NCBI GenBank assembly: GCA_002362135.1
Contig: DETO01000130.1
Location: 1-7,113, forward strand
Direction: 5' to 3'
Source of the DNA: Ruminococcus sp. UBA3286
GTDB lineage: Bacteria > Bacillota > Clostridia > Oscillospirales > Ruminococcaceae
Length of the DNA: 7,113 nt
The position numbers and the translations under genes are program-made. Below, piece by piece: positions 1 through 5,605 of this stretch (positions are counted from its first letter, which is position 1; the number at the start of each line of letters is the position of its first letter). The notes beneath the pieces are model-generated. The model had not been told where the DNA came from, searched no databases, and worked only from the letters and a program-made list of their open reading frames with translations.

Positions 1-16
1 ATTTAATATCTATCAT
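1..16 (-). CDS. 5' end of a gene downstream of parB, possibly seryl-tRNA synthetase (partial)
   Basis: Only five codons are inside the window. They read MIDIK from an ATG at 14-16 and continue off the left edge. The start is supported by a strong Shine-Dalgarno, AAAGGAG on the minus strand (26-32), nine bases before the ATG. The spacing from the parB stop is 59 bp with no terminator-like hairpin, so the gene is probably co-transcribed with parA and parB. Seryl-tRNA synthetases commonly begin M-(L/I)-D-x-K, and serS lies near parB in some Clostridia as I recall. The product is therefore a guess from five residues and gene order, while the existence of a start here is better supported. Confidence 0.5.
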
Positions 17-75
17 TTTTATTTACTCCTTTATCAGAAATTTATTCTTGATTTTTACCTGTATTTCGGTAAGAT

Positions 76-924
76 TTACTCCTCGACAAGCTTTTCTGCA
101 ATAACTCTCAGATCGTCTTTGTCGTAAAACTCCAGAACGAGAACGCCCTTATTTTTTCCGTAATCGACCTTGACTTTCCTGCCAAGGCGTTCCTTAAGGG
201 AAATTTCCATTTCCACAAAGTAATTGTCGATTTTTTTATCGGAATTTTTCTCAGCGGAATTCTCGGTTTCGGCTGATTTCTGCGCCAATTTCTCGACCTG
301 ACGGACGGTCATTCCACCGTCGGCAGCCCTGTTTGCGATGGCTATCATCATTTCTTCATCGTCGAATCCAAGCAGAGCCTTCGCGTGACCTGCCGAAATA
401 TCGCCGTTTTCAAGCATTTTCAGCACTCTATCCGGCAGCGCAAGCAACCTTACCGTATTTGCAATTGCCGAACGCGATTTTCCAACCATTTTCGCTACTC
501 TGTCCTGAGTCATCCCATATTTCTCGATCAGTTCGTCATAACCGCGCGCCTCTTCAACGGGGTTGAGATTTTCGCGCTGCAAATTCTCAATAATGGCGAT
601 CTGCATTGCTTCAAGATCGGAAATTTCCTTTATATTTACAGGAACTTCGCTGAGACCAAGCATTCGAGCGGCTCTCCAACGGCGTTCGCCTGCAACGATC
701 TGATAACTGCCGCTTGGAAGAGGACGAACGAGAATTGGCTGCAAAATACCATGCTCGCGGATAGATTCGGCAAGAGCAGTTATGGCTTCATCGCTGAAAT
801 ATTTTCGGGGCTGATCGCGATTCGGCTCGATCTCCGAGGTGCGAAGGGTAGATTTCACTTGGATCGCGCTTGAATTGTCGCTGAACAAGGAATCAAGACC
901 CGCGCCTAATCCACCTTTTGACAT
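76..924 (-). CDS. parB: Chromosome-partitioning protein ParB (Spo0J), parS-binding CTPase
   Basis: This 282-residue protein is the same length as Bacillus subtilis Spo0J. ParB binds parS, loads onto DNA as a CTP-dependent sliding clamp, recruits SMC condensin and stimulates ParA ATPase. The N-terminus (KGGLGAGLDSLF, residues 3-14) is the conserved segment that touches ParA. The CTP-binding domain carries GERRWR at 79-84 and ENLQREN at 113-119. The helix-turn-helix region spans about 135-185. Its residues R151, T157, A162 and G179 are those typical of ParB rather than Noc at the known parS-specificity positions. A charged, low-complexity linker (about 217-232) precedes the C-terminal dimerisation domain. 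It begins 18 bp after the parA stop, with AAGGGGG upstream of the ATG, so the two genes form an operon. Several parS sites lie within 5 kb. I see no truncation or missing motif. Confidence 0.97.
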   Translation of the reverse strand: MSKGGLGAGLDSLFSDNSSAIQVKSTLRTSEIEPNRDQPRKYFSDEAITALAESIREHGILQPILVRPLPSGSYQIVAGERRWRAARMLGLSEVPVNIKEISDLEAMQIAIIENLQRENLNPVEEARGYDELIEKYGMTQDRVAKMVGKSRSAIANTVRLLALPDRVLKMLENGDISAGHAKALLGFDDEEMMIAIANRAADGGMTVRQVEKLAQKSAETENSAEKNSDKKIDNYFVEMEISLKERLGRKVKVDYGKNKGVLVLEFYDKDDLRVIAEKLVEE

Positions 925-942
925 AAAAATTATCCCCCTTGT

Positions 943-1752
943 TTATTTTTTAAACGTGAAAATCCCGCGGCGCTTCTTCTGAGGAAGCACGGTCGGCTCG
1001 CCGAGAAGTTCCAGACCAAGCAGCGTATATGCGTCCGTACCTTTAGAAGTTTTATCGTAGTACATCACGGGCTTTCCATGGCTCGGCGCTTCGGAAATGC
1101 GGACATTTCGGGGAATTTTGGTCTGAAAAACTTTATTCGGGAAGTATTTTTCCACCTCGGCGACAACGTCGTTTGCAACGTTAAGTCTGCCGTCGAACAT
1201 TGTGAAAAGAATTCCTTCGATATCGAGAGCAGGATTGTAATTATTTTTTACTATTTTTATCGTATTTACAAGCTGCGAAAGACCTTCAAGAGCGAAAAAT
1301 TCAGCCAACATCGGCACAATTATACTATCGCTCGCCACCAAAGCGTTGATCGTAAGCGATCCCAAAGCAGGCGGACAGTCAATCAAAATATAATCGTAAT
1401 TGTCCTTGATCGCGAGAAGCTGCATTTTCAGTCTGTTCACGCGGTTTTCCATGTTAATCAGTTCAATTTCCACGCCTGCAAGATCTTCCGTAGCGGGAAT
1501 TACTGAAACATTTTTGAATTCCGTTGGAATAATCGCGTCCTGAATGCGCGCCTTGCCAACAATAATACTATAAGTAGAAATTTCAACACCGCGCTTTTTT
1601 ATACCGAAACTCGTCGTGGCGTTACCCTGAGCGTCAGAATCGATACAAAGCACCTTTTTATCGCGCGAACCCAGATAAGCCGCAAGATTCACCACAGTCG
1701 TTGACTTACCAACGCCGCCTTTTTGATTAGCAACAGCGATAATCTTCCCCAT
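943..1752 (-). CDS. parA: Chromosome-partitioning ATPase ParA (Soj)
   Basis: This is a 269-residue ParA/Soj-family P-loop ATPase. Soj dimerises with ATP, binds DNA non-specifically, drives origin segregation with ParB and modulates DnaA. The deviant Walker A motif KGGVGKST is at residues 11-18, with the signature first lysine present. The Walker A' segment IDSDAQGN is at 37-44 and Walker B, ILIDCPP, at 122-128. The segment around 211-228, including TKIPRNVRISEAPSHG, is typical of the family. The protein is about 16 residues longer than B. subtilis Soj because of a basic tail (QKKRRGIFTFKK, 258-269). The start is set by AAAGGA (1760-1765), seven bases before the ATG. Transcription likely starts at the promoter at 1856-1884, giving a leader of about 100 nt with two hairpins. 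parB follows 18 bp downstream. Confidence 0.97.
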   Translation of the reverse strand: MGKIIAVANQKGGVGKSTTVVNLAAYLGSRDKKVLCIDSDAQGNATTSFGIKKRGVEISTYSIIVGKARIQDAIIPTEFKNVSVIPATEDLAGVEIELINMENRVNRLKMQLLAIKDNYDYILIDCPPALGSLTINALVASDSIIVPMLAEFFALEGLSQLVNTIKIVKNNYNPALDIEGILFTMFDGRLNVANDVVAEVEKYFPNKVFQTKIPRNVRISEAPSHGKPVMYYDKTSKGTDAYTLLGLELLGEPTVLPQKKRRGIFTFKK

Positions 1753-1770
1753 CTAATCATCCTTTCTTTT

Positions 1771-1796
1771 AAAAGCCGCGCTTTTTTTCGCGCGCC
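1771..1796 (-). other. GC-rich hairpin in the parA leader, weak terminator or attenuator candidate
   Basis: Read on the minus strand, GGCGCGC (1790-1796) can pair with GCGCGGC (1775-1781) with one G-G mismatch, around an eight-base loop of mostly A. Four T residues follow at 1774-1771. It lies about six bases upstream of the parA Shine-Dalgarno, inside the predicted leader. The T tract is short and interrupted by AAAA, so full termination is unlikely. A partial attenuator or an mRNA-stability or translation element is possible. The fold is visible in the sequence; any role is inferred. Confidence 0.4.
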
Positions 1797-1815
1797 TGAT
1801 ATGTCAATTTGCAGC

Positions 1816-1842
1816 ATTATCACGGAAAAATCCGATGATAAT
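1816..1842 (-). other. Stem-loop in the parA 5' leader
   Basis: ATTATCA (1816-1822) pairs with TGATAAT (1836-1842), and CGGA (1823-1826) pairs with TCCG (1831-1834) around a four-base loop. The result is an 11-bp stem with one bulged base. It would form near the 5' end of the transcript from the promoter at 1856-1884. No T tract follows on the minus strand, so it is not an intrinsic terminator. It may stabilise the 5' end of the mRNA. I do not recognise it as a known riboswitch. Confidence 0.45.
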
Positions 1843-1855
1843 GGCTCATATTAAT

Positions 1856-1884
1856 ATTATATCACTTTTCCATTGATTTGTAAA
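1856..1884 (-). promoter_or_regulatory. Sigma-A-type promoter for parA-parB
   Basis: On the minus strand a -35 box TTTACA (1879-1884, five of six consensus bases) is followed by a 17-bp spacer and a perfect -10 box TATAAT (1856-1861). TG one base upstream of the -10 also makes it an extended -10. Transcription would start near 1849, about 97 bases before the parA ATG. The near-exact parS site at 1912-1927 begins about 28 bp upstream of the -35 box, with a second site at 1936-1951. ParB loading there could therefore affect this promoter. This is the best-matching promoter in the window. Confidence 0.85.
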
Positions 1885-1904
1885 TACTGTTGTCATTAAA
1901 AATC

Positions 1905-1932
1905 AAAAAAATGTTTCACATGAAACATTTTT
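1905..1932 (-). terminator. Intrinsic terminator downstream of noc, built on a parS-like palindrome
   Basis: Read on the minus strand, AAAAATGTTTCA (1921-1932) is followed by a two-base centre, its complement (1907-1918), and a run of seven T (1905-1911) that begins inside the stem. This is an up to 12-bp hairpin with a T tract, 42 bp past the noc stop. It would end noc transcripts before the parA promoter. It is also roughly symmetric and could act in the other direction. The stem is AT-rich, so strength is uncertain. Its core is the parS variant annotated at 1912-1927. Confidence 0.6.
1912..1927. promoter_or_regulatory. parS site, one mismatch (TGTTTCACATGAAACA)
   Basis: This 16-bp site matches the Bacillus-type parS consensus TGTTTCACGTGAAACA at 15 of 16 positions. 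The single change, G to A in the centre, breaks perfect palindromy. It lies in the noc-parA gap, 24 bp centre-to-centre from an exact site. ParB should load here, probably less well than at an exact site. The same bases form the stem of the terminator at 1905-1932. Confidence 0.8.
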
Positions 1933-1935
1933 GGG

Positions 1936-1951
1936 TGTTTCACGTGAAACA
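1936..1951. promoter_or_regulatory. parS site, exact consensus
   Basis: TGTTTCACGTGAAACA is the perfect 16-bp parS palindrome recognised by Spo0J-type ParB proteins. It lies 22 bp beyond the noc stop and about 52 bp upstream of the parA -35 box. The ParB encoded here keeps the parS-type specificity residues. Together with the 1912-1927 site it makes a tandem pair next to the parAB promoter. Confidence 0.97.
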
Positions 1952-1973
1952 TTTAAGAACAAGGTTCTAAAAA

Positions 1974-2786
1974 TCAGCGTTCCACAGGGATTCTTACGCG
2001 GTATTCTATGTAACCCTCCCCTTGAATTTTACGTGAATCCGCGGAAATTCCTGCCGCCTGCATGGTTTCAACGGCGCGGTTTATGGTATTCACGAAAATT
2101 TTCACATTTTGAAAAACTTTGGAACGCCGCTGATAACTTTGATGTTCCTTGACACGTCCTATGTAATCGTCTACTAATCTCTCGGTTTTCTCGACGTTCA
2201 ATTTGTTTTTGATGATTTTCTCCAGCATGATCAGCCTATCCTCGGGACTTGCAAGGCGCAAAAGTGTGCGTGAATGACGCTCCGTAAGCCCGAATTTAGT
2301 GATTAATTCGCGCTCATCGGCAGTAAATCGCAGCAATCGAAGCTTGTTTGCGACCGTACTCTGCGCCTTACCCAATTTCTGCGCCGCTTCCTCCTGAGTC
2401 AGCCCATAATAGCTGATCAGCTTTTCAATTGCAGCCGCTTCATCAAAAAACGAAAGATCCTGCCGCTGAATATTCTCCACAAGCGCAAGAATTGCCGATT
2501 CACGGTCGCTCATTTCGTGAATTATGCACGGAACAGCCTGAAGTTCGCACATTTTCGCAGCCCTGAGACGGCGTTCACCTGCAATAAGTTCGTATGAATC
2601 GTTCACCCTGCGAACCGAAAGCGGCTGTAAAATGCCGTTCTGCGCAATTGAATCCGCCAACGCCGAAATATCGGACAGCGAAAATTCGGTTCGCGGCTGA
2701 TTGGGATTCGGGATTATTTTGCTTATTTCGATCTCCACGACCTTATTGATTTGCTTTTCCTTAGTAAAATTTAAAAAACCTGCCAT
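1974..2786 (-). CDS. noc: Nucleoid occlusion protein Noc (ParB paralogue)
   Basis: This 270-residue ParB-family protein is distinct from the parB product. In Bacillus, Noc binds dispersed NBS sites, bridges DNA to the membrane and keeps FtsZ from assembling over the nucleoid. The CTP-binding domain has GERRLRA at 70-76 and ENIQRQD at 104-110. The helix-turn-helix contains LGKAQSTVANKLRLL (138-152) and LTERHSRTLL (167-176), which closely resemble B. subtilis Noc as I recall it. Q142, K148 and R170 occupy specificity positions where ParB has R, T and G. The C-terminus (VFQNVKIFVNTI at 224-235, ending RVRIPVER) is also Noc-like. The short N-terminus MAGFLNFTKEK may be the membrane-targeting amphipathic helix. 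The start follows GCGAGGA by seven bases. Its place just upstream of parA, after rsmG, is the usual noc locus. An ordinary second ParB is the alternative. Confidence 0.88.
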   Translation of the reverse strand: MAGFLNFTKEKQINKVVEIEISKIIPNPNQPRTEFSLSDISALADSIAQNGILQPLSVRRVNDSYELIAGERRLRAAKMCELQAVPCIIHEMSDRESAILALVENIQRQDLSFFDEAAAIEKLISYYGLTQEEAAQKLGKAQSTVANKLRLLRFTADERELITKFGLTERHSRTLLRLASPEDRLIMLEKIIKNKLNVEKTERLVDDYIGRVKEHQSYQRRSKVFQNVKIFVNTINRAVETMQAAGISADSRKIQGEGYIEYRVRIPVER

Positions 2787-2901
2787 AAAAATTCCTCGCT
2801 TTTACATATTTAGAACCTGTTTTCACAAGATTTTTCCGAAAAAAGTATGTATTATCTTATGAAAACAATTTCTTATTTTGCCTCTTAGAAGCTGTAATAT
2901 T

Positions 2902-2910
2902 ATTTTATCA
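2902..2910 (-). promoter_or_regulatory. Possible extended -10 promoter element for noc
   Basis: On the minus strand TGATAAAAT combines a TG extension with a -10-like TAAAAT (five of six). It lies downstream of the rsmG terminator and about 110 bp before the noc start. No convincing -35 box is seen at 16-18 bp. noc needs its own promoter if the terminator at 2933-2973 works, and this is the best candidate I find in 2787-2932. Evidence is weak. Confidence 0.3.
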
Positions 2911-2932
2911 CAGGTCGGAAATAATTTCTATT

Positions 2933-2973
2933 AAAAAAATCCGACGTTTCACATGAAAACATCGGATTTTTTT
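2933..2973 (-). terminator. Bidirectional intrinsic terminator after rsmG, with a parS-like loop
   Basis: AAAAAAATCCGA (2933-2944) pairs perfectly with TCGGATTTTTTT (2962-2973). Inside, after one C-A mismatch, GTTT (2946-2949) pairs with AAAC (2957-2960). On the minus strand the stem ends in seven T, 17 bp past the rsmG stop, so it ends the mnmE-mnmG-rsmG unit. The T tract on the plus strand makes it symmetric, although no plus-strand gene is present. The inner part, 2945-2960, matches parS at 12 of 16 positions and shares the 13-mer GTTTCACATGAAA with the terminator after noc. Confidence 0.85.
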
Positions 2974-2989
2974 TAAAATTCAGCTAAAA

Positions 2990-3694
2990 TTACAGCGATT
3001 TCTTCTTGATTTGACTGCTATTTCGCGGATATTTTGTCGAAGTGTGCGATATTTTTTTAATGGAAATAATTCTGCGCTTATCGCTGTCAAGATTGTAATC
3101 GGAAATTGCAGAAACTTCGCCGTCCAGCAGCTTTATCGCATTTGCAGACGCGTCGATATCCTCGTTCGGCCCTTTCATTGCGATAAAAAAACCGTCAACC
3201 TTCACAAACGGCACACAATACTCGGATAAAACAGATAAATTTGCAACTGCACGAGCGCATGAAAAATCGAATTTTTCGCGATATTCCGCCATCCTACCAA
3301 TATCCTCGGCGCGCCCGTGAATAAATTCAGCTTCAATACCGAGTTTTTCACACAATCTTTCGAGAAATGTTATCCTCTTTGCAAGACTGTCGAGCAGCGT
3401 TAATTTAATGTCATTTCGCATTATTTTAATTGGAACAGACGGGAATCCAGCGCCCGTTCCTACGTCAATTATTGCCGAATTTTCGGGAATTTCTACATAT
3501 TTCAGCGCAATAACGCTATCAATGAAATGCTTTATAAGAATTTCATAAGGAGTGGTAATAGCAGTCAAATTAACATTTTTATTGTACTCGCACAGAAATT
3601 CCGCATACAAATCGAATTTCTCATACTGATCTACAGTGAGCGTAAATCCGTACTTCTCAAATTCAGAGCAACATAATCCAAAATCAGGCAGCAT
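2990..3694 (-). CDS. rsmG: 16S rRNA (guanine-N7)-methyltransferase RsmG (GidB)
   Basis: RsmG uses S-adenosylmethionine to methylate N7 of a conserved guanine in the 530 loop of 16S rRNA (G527 in E. coli numbering). This 234-residue protein matches the usual family length. It has the N-terminal NLTAIT (42-47) and KHFIDS (55-60) segments, the SAM-binding loop DVGTGAGFP at 77-85, an acidic segment around LLDSLAKR (100-107), and ARAVA at 147-151. The C-terminus keeps KYPRN but then runs into a basic tail (QIKKKSL) rather than the PRKAGTP-type ending I expect in many Firmicutes. The ATG is two bases after the mnmG stop, and its Shine-Dalgarno AAGGAG lies inside the last mnmG codons, so translation is probably coupled. 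The terminator at 2933-2973 follows directly. Confidence 0.96.
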   Translation of the reverse strand: MLPDFGLCCSEFEKYGFTLTVDQYEKFDLYAEFLCEYNKNVNLTAITTPYEILIKHFIDSVIALKYVEIPENSAIIDVGTGAGFPSVPIKIMRNDIKLTLLDSLAKRITFLERLCEKLGIEAEFIHGRAEDIGRMAEYREKFDFSCARAVANLSVLSEYCVPFVKVDGFFIAMKGPNEDIDASANAIKLLDGEVSAISDYNLDSDKRRIISIKKISHTSTKYPRNSSQIKKKSL

Positions 3695-3696
3695 AA

Positions 3697-5571
3697 TTAT
3701 TTTTTCTCCTTTTTAAGCCATACAATCAGCATTGAAACGTCAGCAGGAGAGACTCCGGAAATACGCGACGCCTGCCCGATCGACATAGGCTGAATCTTAT
3801 TTAGTTTCTCGGCAGCTTCAAGTCTGAGACCGCGAATTTGGCTATAATCCGTGTTTTGAGGTAGAATTTTGTTCTCCAGATTATGCGCCTGCTCTATCTG
3901 ATCAAGCTGTTTTTCTATATACCCTTTGTACTTGATCTGTAATTCCACTTGTTCACAGACATCGGCAGGAAGATTTGGTCTGTTAGCATCAAACGGAGCA
4001 ATATCGTTATAATTTAGTTGTGGACGGCGAATTAATTCGGCAATTTTACAGCCTGTTTTCAGCGCGGAAGTCCCATTTTTCTCCAAAAAATCATTAATTT
4101 CTGCGGAAGGCGCAATTGTTTCACGTGAAACACGCTTGATTTCCGCTTCAATCTGTTTAATTTTAGAGTTGAGTTTATCCAATCGCTCCTGAGAATTCAA
4201 ACCTATCTTGCAACCAATCGGAATAAGACGCTGATCAGCGTTATCCTGCCGAAGAATCAGTCTGTATTCGCTGCGCGAAGTCATCATTCGATAGGGATCG
4301 GAGCAGCCTTTCGTCACCAGATCGTCTATCAGCGTACCAATATACGAACCAGAACGCTCCAAAATCAGCTCGTCCCTGCCAATAATTTTCAGAGCAGCAT
4401 TAATTCCTGCAACAATTCCCTGCGCAGCGGCTTCTTCGTAACCAGAACTGCCGTTGAATTGACCCGCGCCGTACAATCCACCGATTTTTTTGAATTCAAG
4501 CGTCGGCTTAAGCTGAGTAGGATCGCAGCAATCATACTCAATAGCATAGGCGGGACGCATTATTTCAACGTTTTCCAGTCCCTTAATAGTTTTCAGAAAC
4601 GCCAATTGAACATCTTCGGGCAGCGACGACGACATTCCCTGCAAATAGTACTCATCTGTCGTCAATCCCATAGGCTCGACAAAAAGCTGATGACGCGGTT
4701 TATCAGAAAATCTTACAACTTTGTCCTCGATAGACGGACAATATCGGGGTCCAACGCCTTCTATTCTGCCAGCATACAAGGGTGAGCGGTGAAGATTTTT
4801 AAGTATCACTTCATGAGTATTACTATTTGTATAAGTTACATAACAACTCACCTGATTATCAAGATTATCAGTCGGTGTTTCAAATGAAAACGGAACTATT
4901 TCAGAATCTCCGTCCTGCTTCTCCATGGCAGCAAAATCAATACTGCGCTTGTGAACTCTGCAAGGAGTACCGGTTTTAAATCTCCGCAATTCCACGCCAT
5001 GCTGAATAAGGCTCTCGGAAAGCGGTTTACTCGGAAGCGCGGAATCCGGTCCCGATTCATAAGAGTATTCCCCAATATGAATTTTTCCCTTTAAATAAGT
5101 TCCCGTGGCGATTATGACCGCCTTCACCTTATATTCCGCGCCAAGAGAAGTAATAATTCCCGATATCTCGCCATTTTCAGTAACTATTTCTGCCGCCTCC
5201 GCCTGTTTTACAAATAAATTATCCTGATTTTCGCAGACTTGTTTCATGTAATTATGATACATAACACGATCAGCCTGAACTCGCAAACTATGAACGGCAG
5301 GCCCTTTTCCCTTATTCAGCATACGACTTTGAATAAAACATTTATCAGCAGCTTTACCCATTTCACCGCCCAAAGCGTCGATCTCTCGTACAAGATGACC
5401 TTTTGCCGTACCGCCAATCGACGGATTACAGGGCATATTCGCAATCTGGTCCAAAGAAATTGTAAACATCACCGTTTTGCAGCCCAATCTTGCCGCAGCA
5501 AGAGCGGCTTCGACGCCTGCATGACCTGCGCCAACCACGGCGACGTCAAATTCACCCATAAAATATGACAT
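3697..5571 (-). CDS. mnmG: tRNA uridine-5-carboxymethylaminomethyl modification enzyme MnmG (GidA)
   Basis: MnmG is the FAD-dependent partner of MnmE. Together they install (carboxymethyl)aminomethyl groups at C5 of wobble uridine 34 in a set of tRNAs, using methylenetetrahydrofolate and NADH. The 624-residue length is typical. The FAD-binding motif VVGAGHAG is at 12-19 and PCNPSIGG at 47-54. Cysteines C48 and C278 (in PRYCPSIEDK) correspond to the two conserved catalytic-region cysteines. A second FAD-contacting region, GLYGAGQFNGSSGYEEAAAQ, is at 365-384, and the helical MnmE- and tRNA-binding domain follows. The start at 5571 is preferred because GAGGG (5578-5582) lies six bases upstream; the internal Met5 has no such site. 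mnmE ends 34 bp upstream with an exact parS in the gap. A further parS is embedded at codons 480-485 (VSRET). Confidence 0.98.
   Translation of the reverse strand: MSYFMGEFDVAVVGAGHAGVEAALAAARLGCKTVMFTISLDQIANMPCNPSIGGTAKGHLVREIDALGGEMGKAADKCFIQSRMLNKGKGPAVHSLRVQADRVMYHNYMKQVCENQDNLFVKQAEAAEIVTENGEISGIITSLGAEYKVKAVIIATGTYLKGKIHIGEYSYESGPDSALPSKPLSESLIQHGVELRRFKTGTPCRVHKRSIDFAAMEKQDGDSEIVPFSFETPTDNLDNQVSCYVTYTNSNTHEVILKNLHRSPLYAGRIEGVGPRYCPSIEDKVVRFSDKPRHQLFVEPMGLTTDEYYLQGMSSSLPEDVQLAFLKTIKGLENVEIMRPAYAIEYDCCDPTQLKPTLEFKKIGGLYGAGQFNGSSGYEEAAAQGIVAGINAALKIIGRDELILERSGSYIGTLIDDLVTKGCSDPYRMMTSRSEYRLILRQDNADQRLIPIGCKIGLNSQERLDKLNSKIKQIEAEIKRVSRETIAPSAEINDFLEKNGTSALKTGCKIAELIRRPQLNYNDIAPFDANRPNLPADVCEQVELQIKYKGYIEKQLDQIEQAHNLENKILPQNTDYSQIRGLRLEAAEKLNKIQPMSIGQASRISGVSPADVSMLIVWLKKEKK
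4117..4132. promoter_or_regulatory. parS site inside mnmG, exact consensus
   Basis: TGTTTCACGTGAAACA occurs within the mnmG coding sequence. On the coding strand the site starts at the third base of codon R480 and covers the codons for V481-S482-R483-E484-T485. It matches all 16 consensus positions and falls between the FAD domain and the C-terminal helical domain, so it occupies a linker-like stretch of the protein. ParB loading here would spread over mnmG and rsmG. Confidence 0.95.
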
Positions 5572-5588
5572 AACTATCCCTCTTTAAT

Positions 5589-5604
5589 TGTTTCACGTGA
5601 AACA
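5589..5604. promoter_or_regulatory. parS site between mnmE and mnmG, exact consensus
   Basis: TGTTTCACGTGAAACA lies in the 34-bp gap between mnmE and mnmG. It begins one base after the mnmE stop codon and ends six bases before the mnmG Shine-Dalgarno (5578-5582). It is a perfect palindrome, but unlike the site at 1912-1927 it has no T tract on either side, so it does not look like a terminator. Its position suggests selection for ParB loading rather than gene control. Confidence 0.96.
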
Positions 5605-5605
5605 T

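Noticed and set aside
55..72. TTACC and GGTAA forming a hairpin just after the parB stop, considered as a terminator.
   Set aside because: The stem is only five base pairs and no T tract follows on the minus strand; the next gene also has a close, strong ribosome binding site.
199..208. The palindrome GGAAATTTCC inside parB, considered as an operator.
   Set aside because: A single 10-bp AT-rich palindrome within coding sequence is easily expected by chance.
333..873. Plus-strand open frames overlapping parB, the longest about 162 codons.
   Set aside because: They lie fully antisense to a clear parB gene, have no convincing ribosome binding site, and their products look like reverse-strand shadows.
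1931..2152. Plus-strand open frame beginning MGVSRETF inside the parS region.
   Set aside because: The VSRET start comes from translating the parS palindrome, and the rest is antisense to the end of noc.
3479..3493. ATTTTCGGGAATTTC in rsmG as a possible Noc binding site.
   Set aside because: It is not palindromic and needs a gap to fit ATTTCCCGGGAAAT, so it does not meet the consensus.
4876..4891. A parS-like stretch, TGTTTCAAATGAAAAC, in mnmG.
   Set aside because: It has four mismatches, including the centre, and is explained by the codons for F-S-F-E-T in a conserved gene.
5557..5559. An alternative mnmG start at the fifth codon (MGEFDV).
   Set aside because: No Shine-Dalgarno lies at the right distance, while the first ATG has GAGGG six bases upstream.
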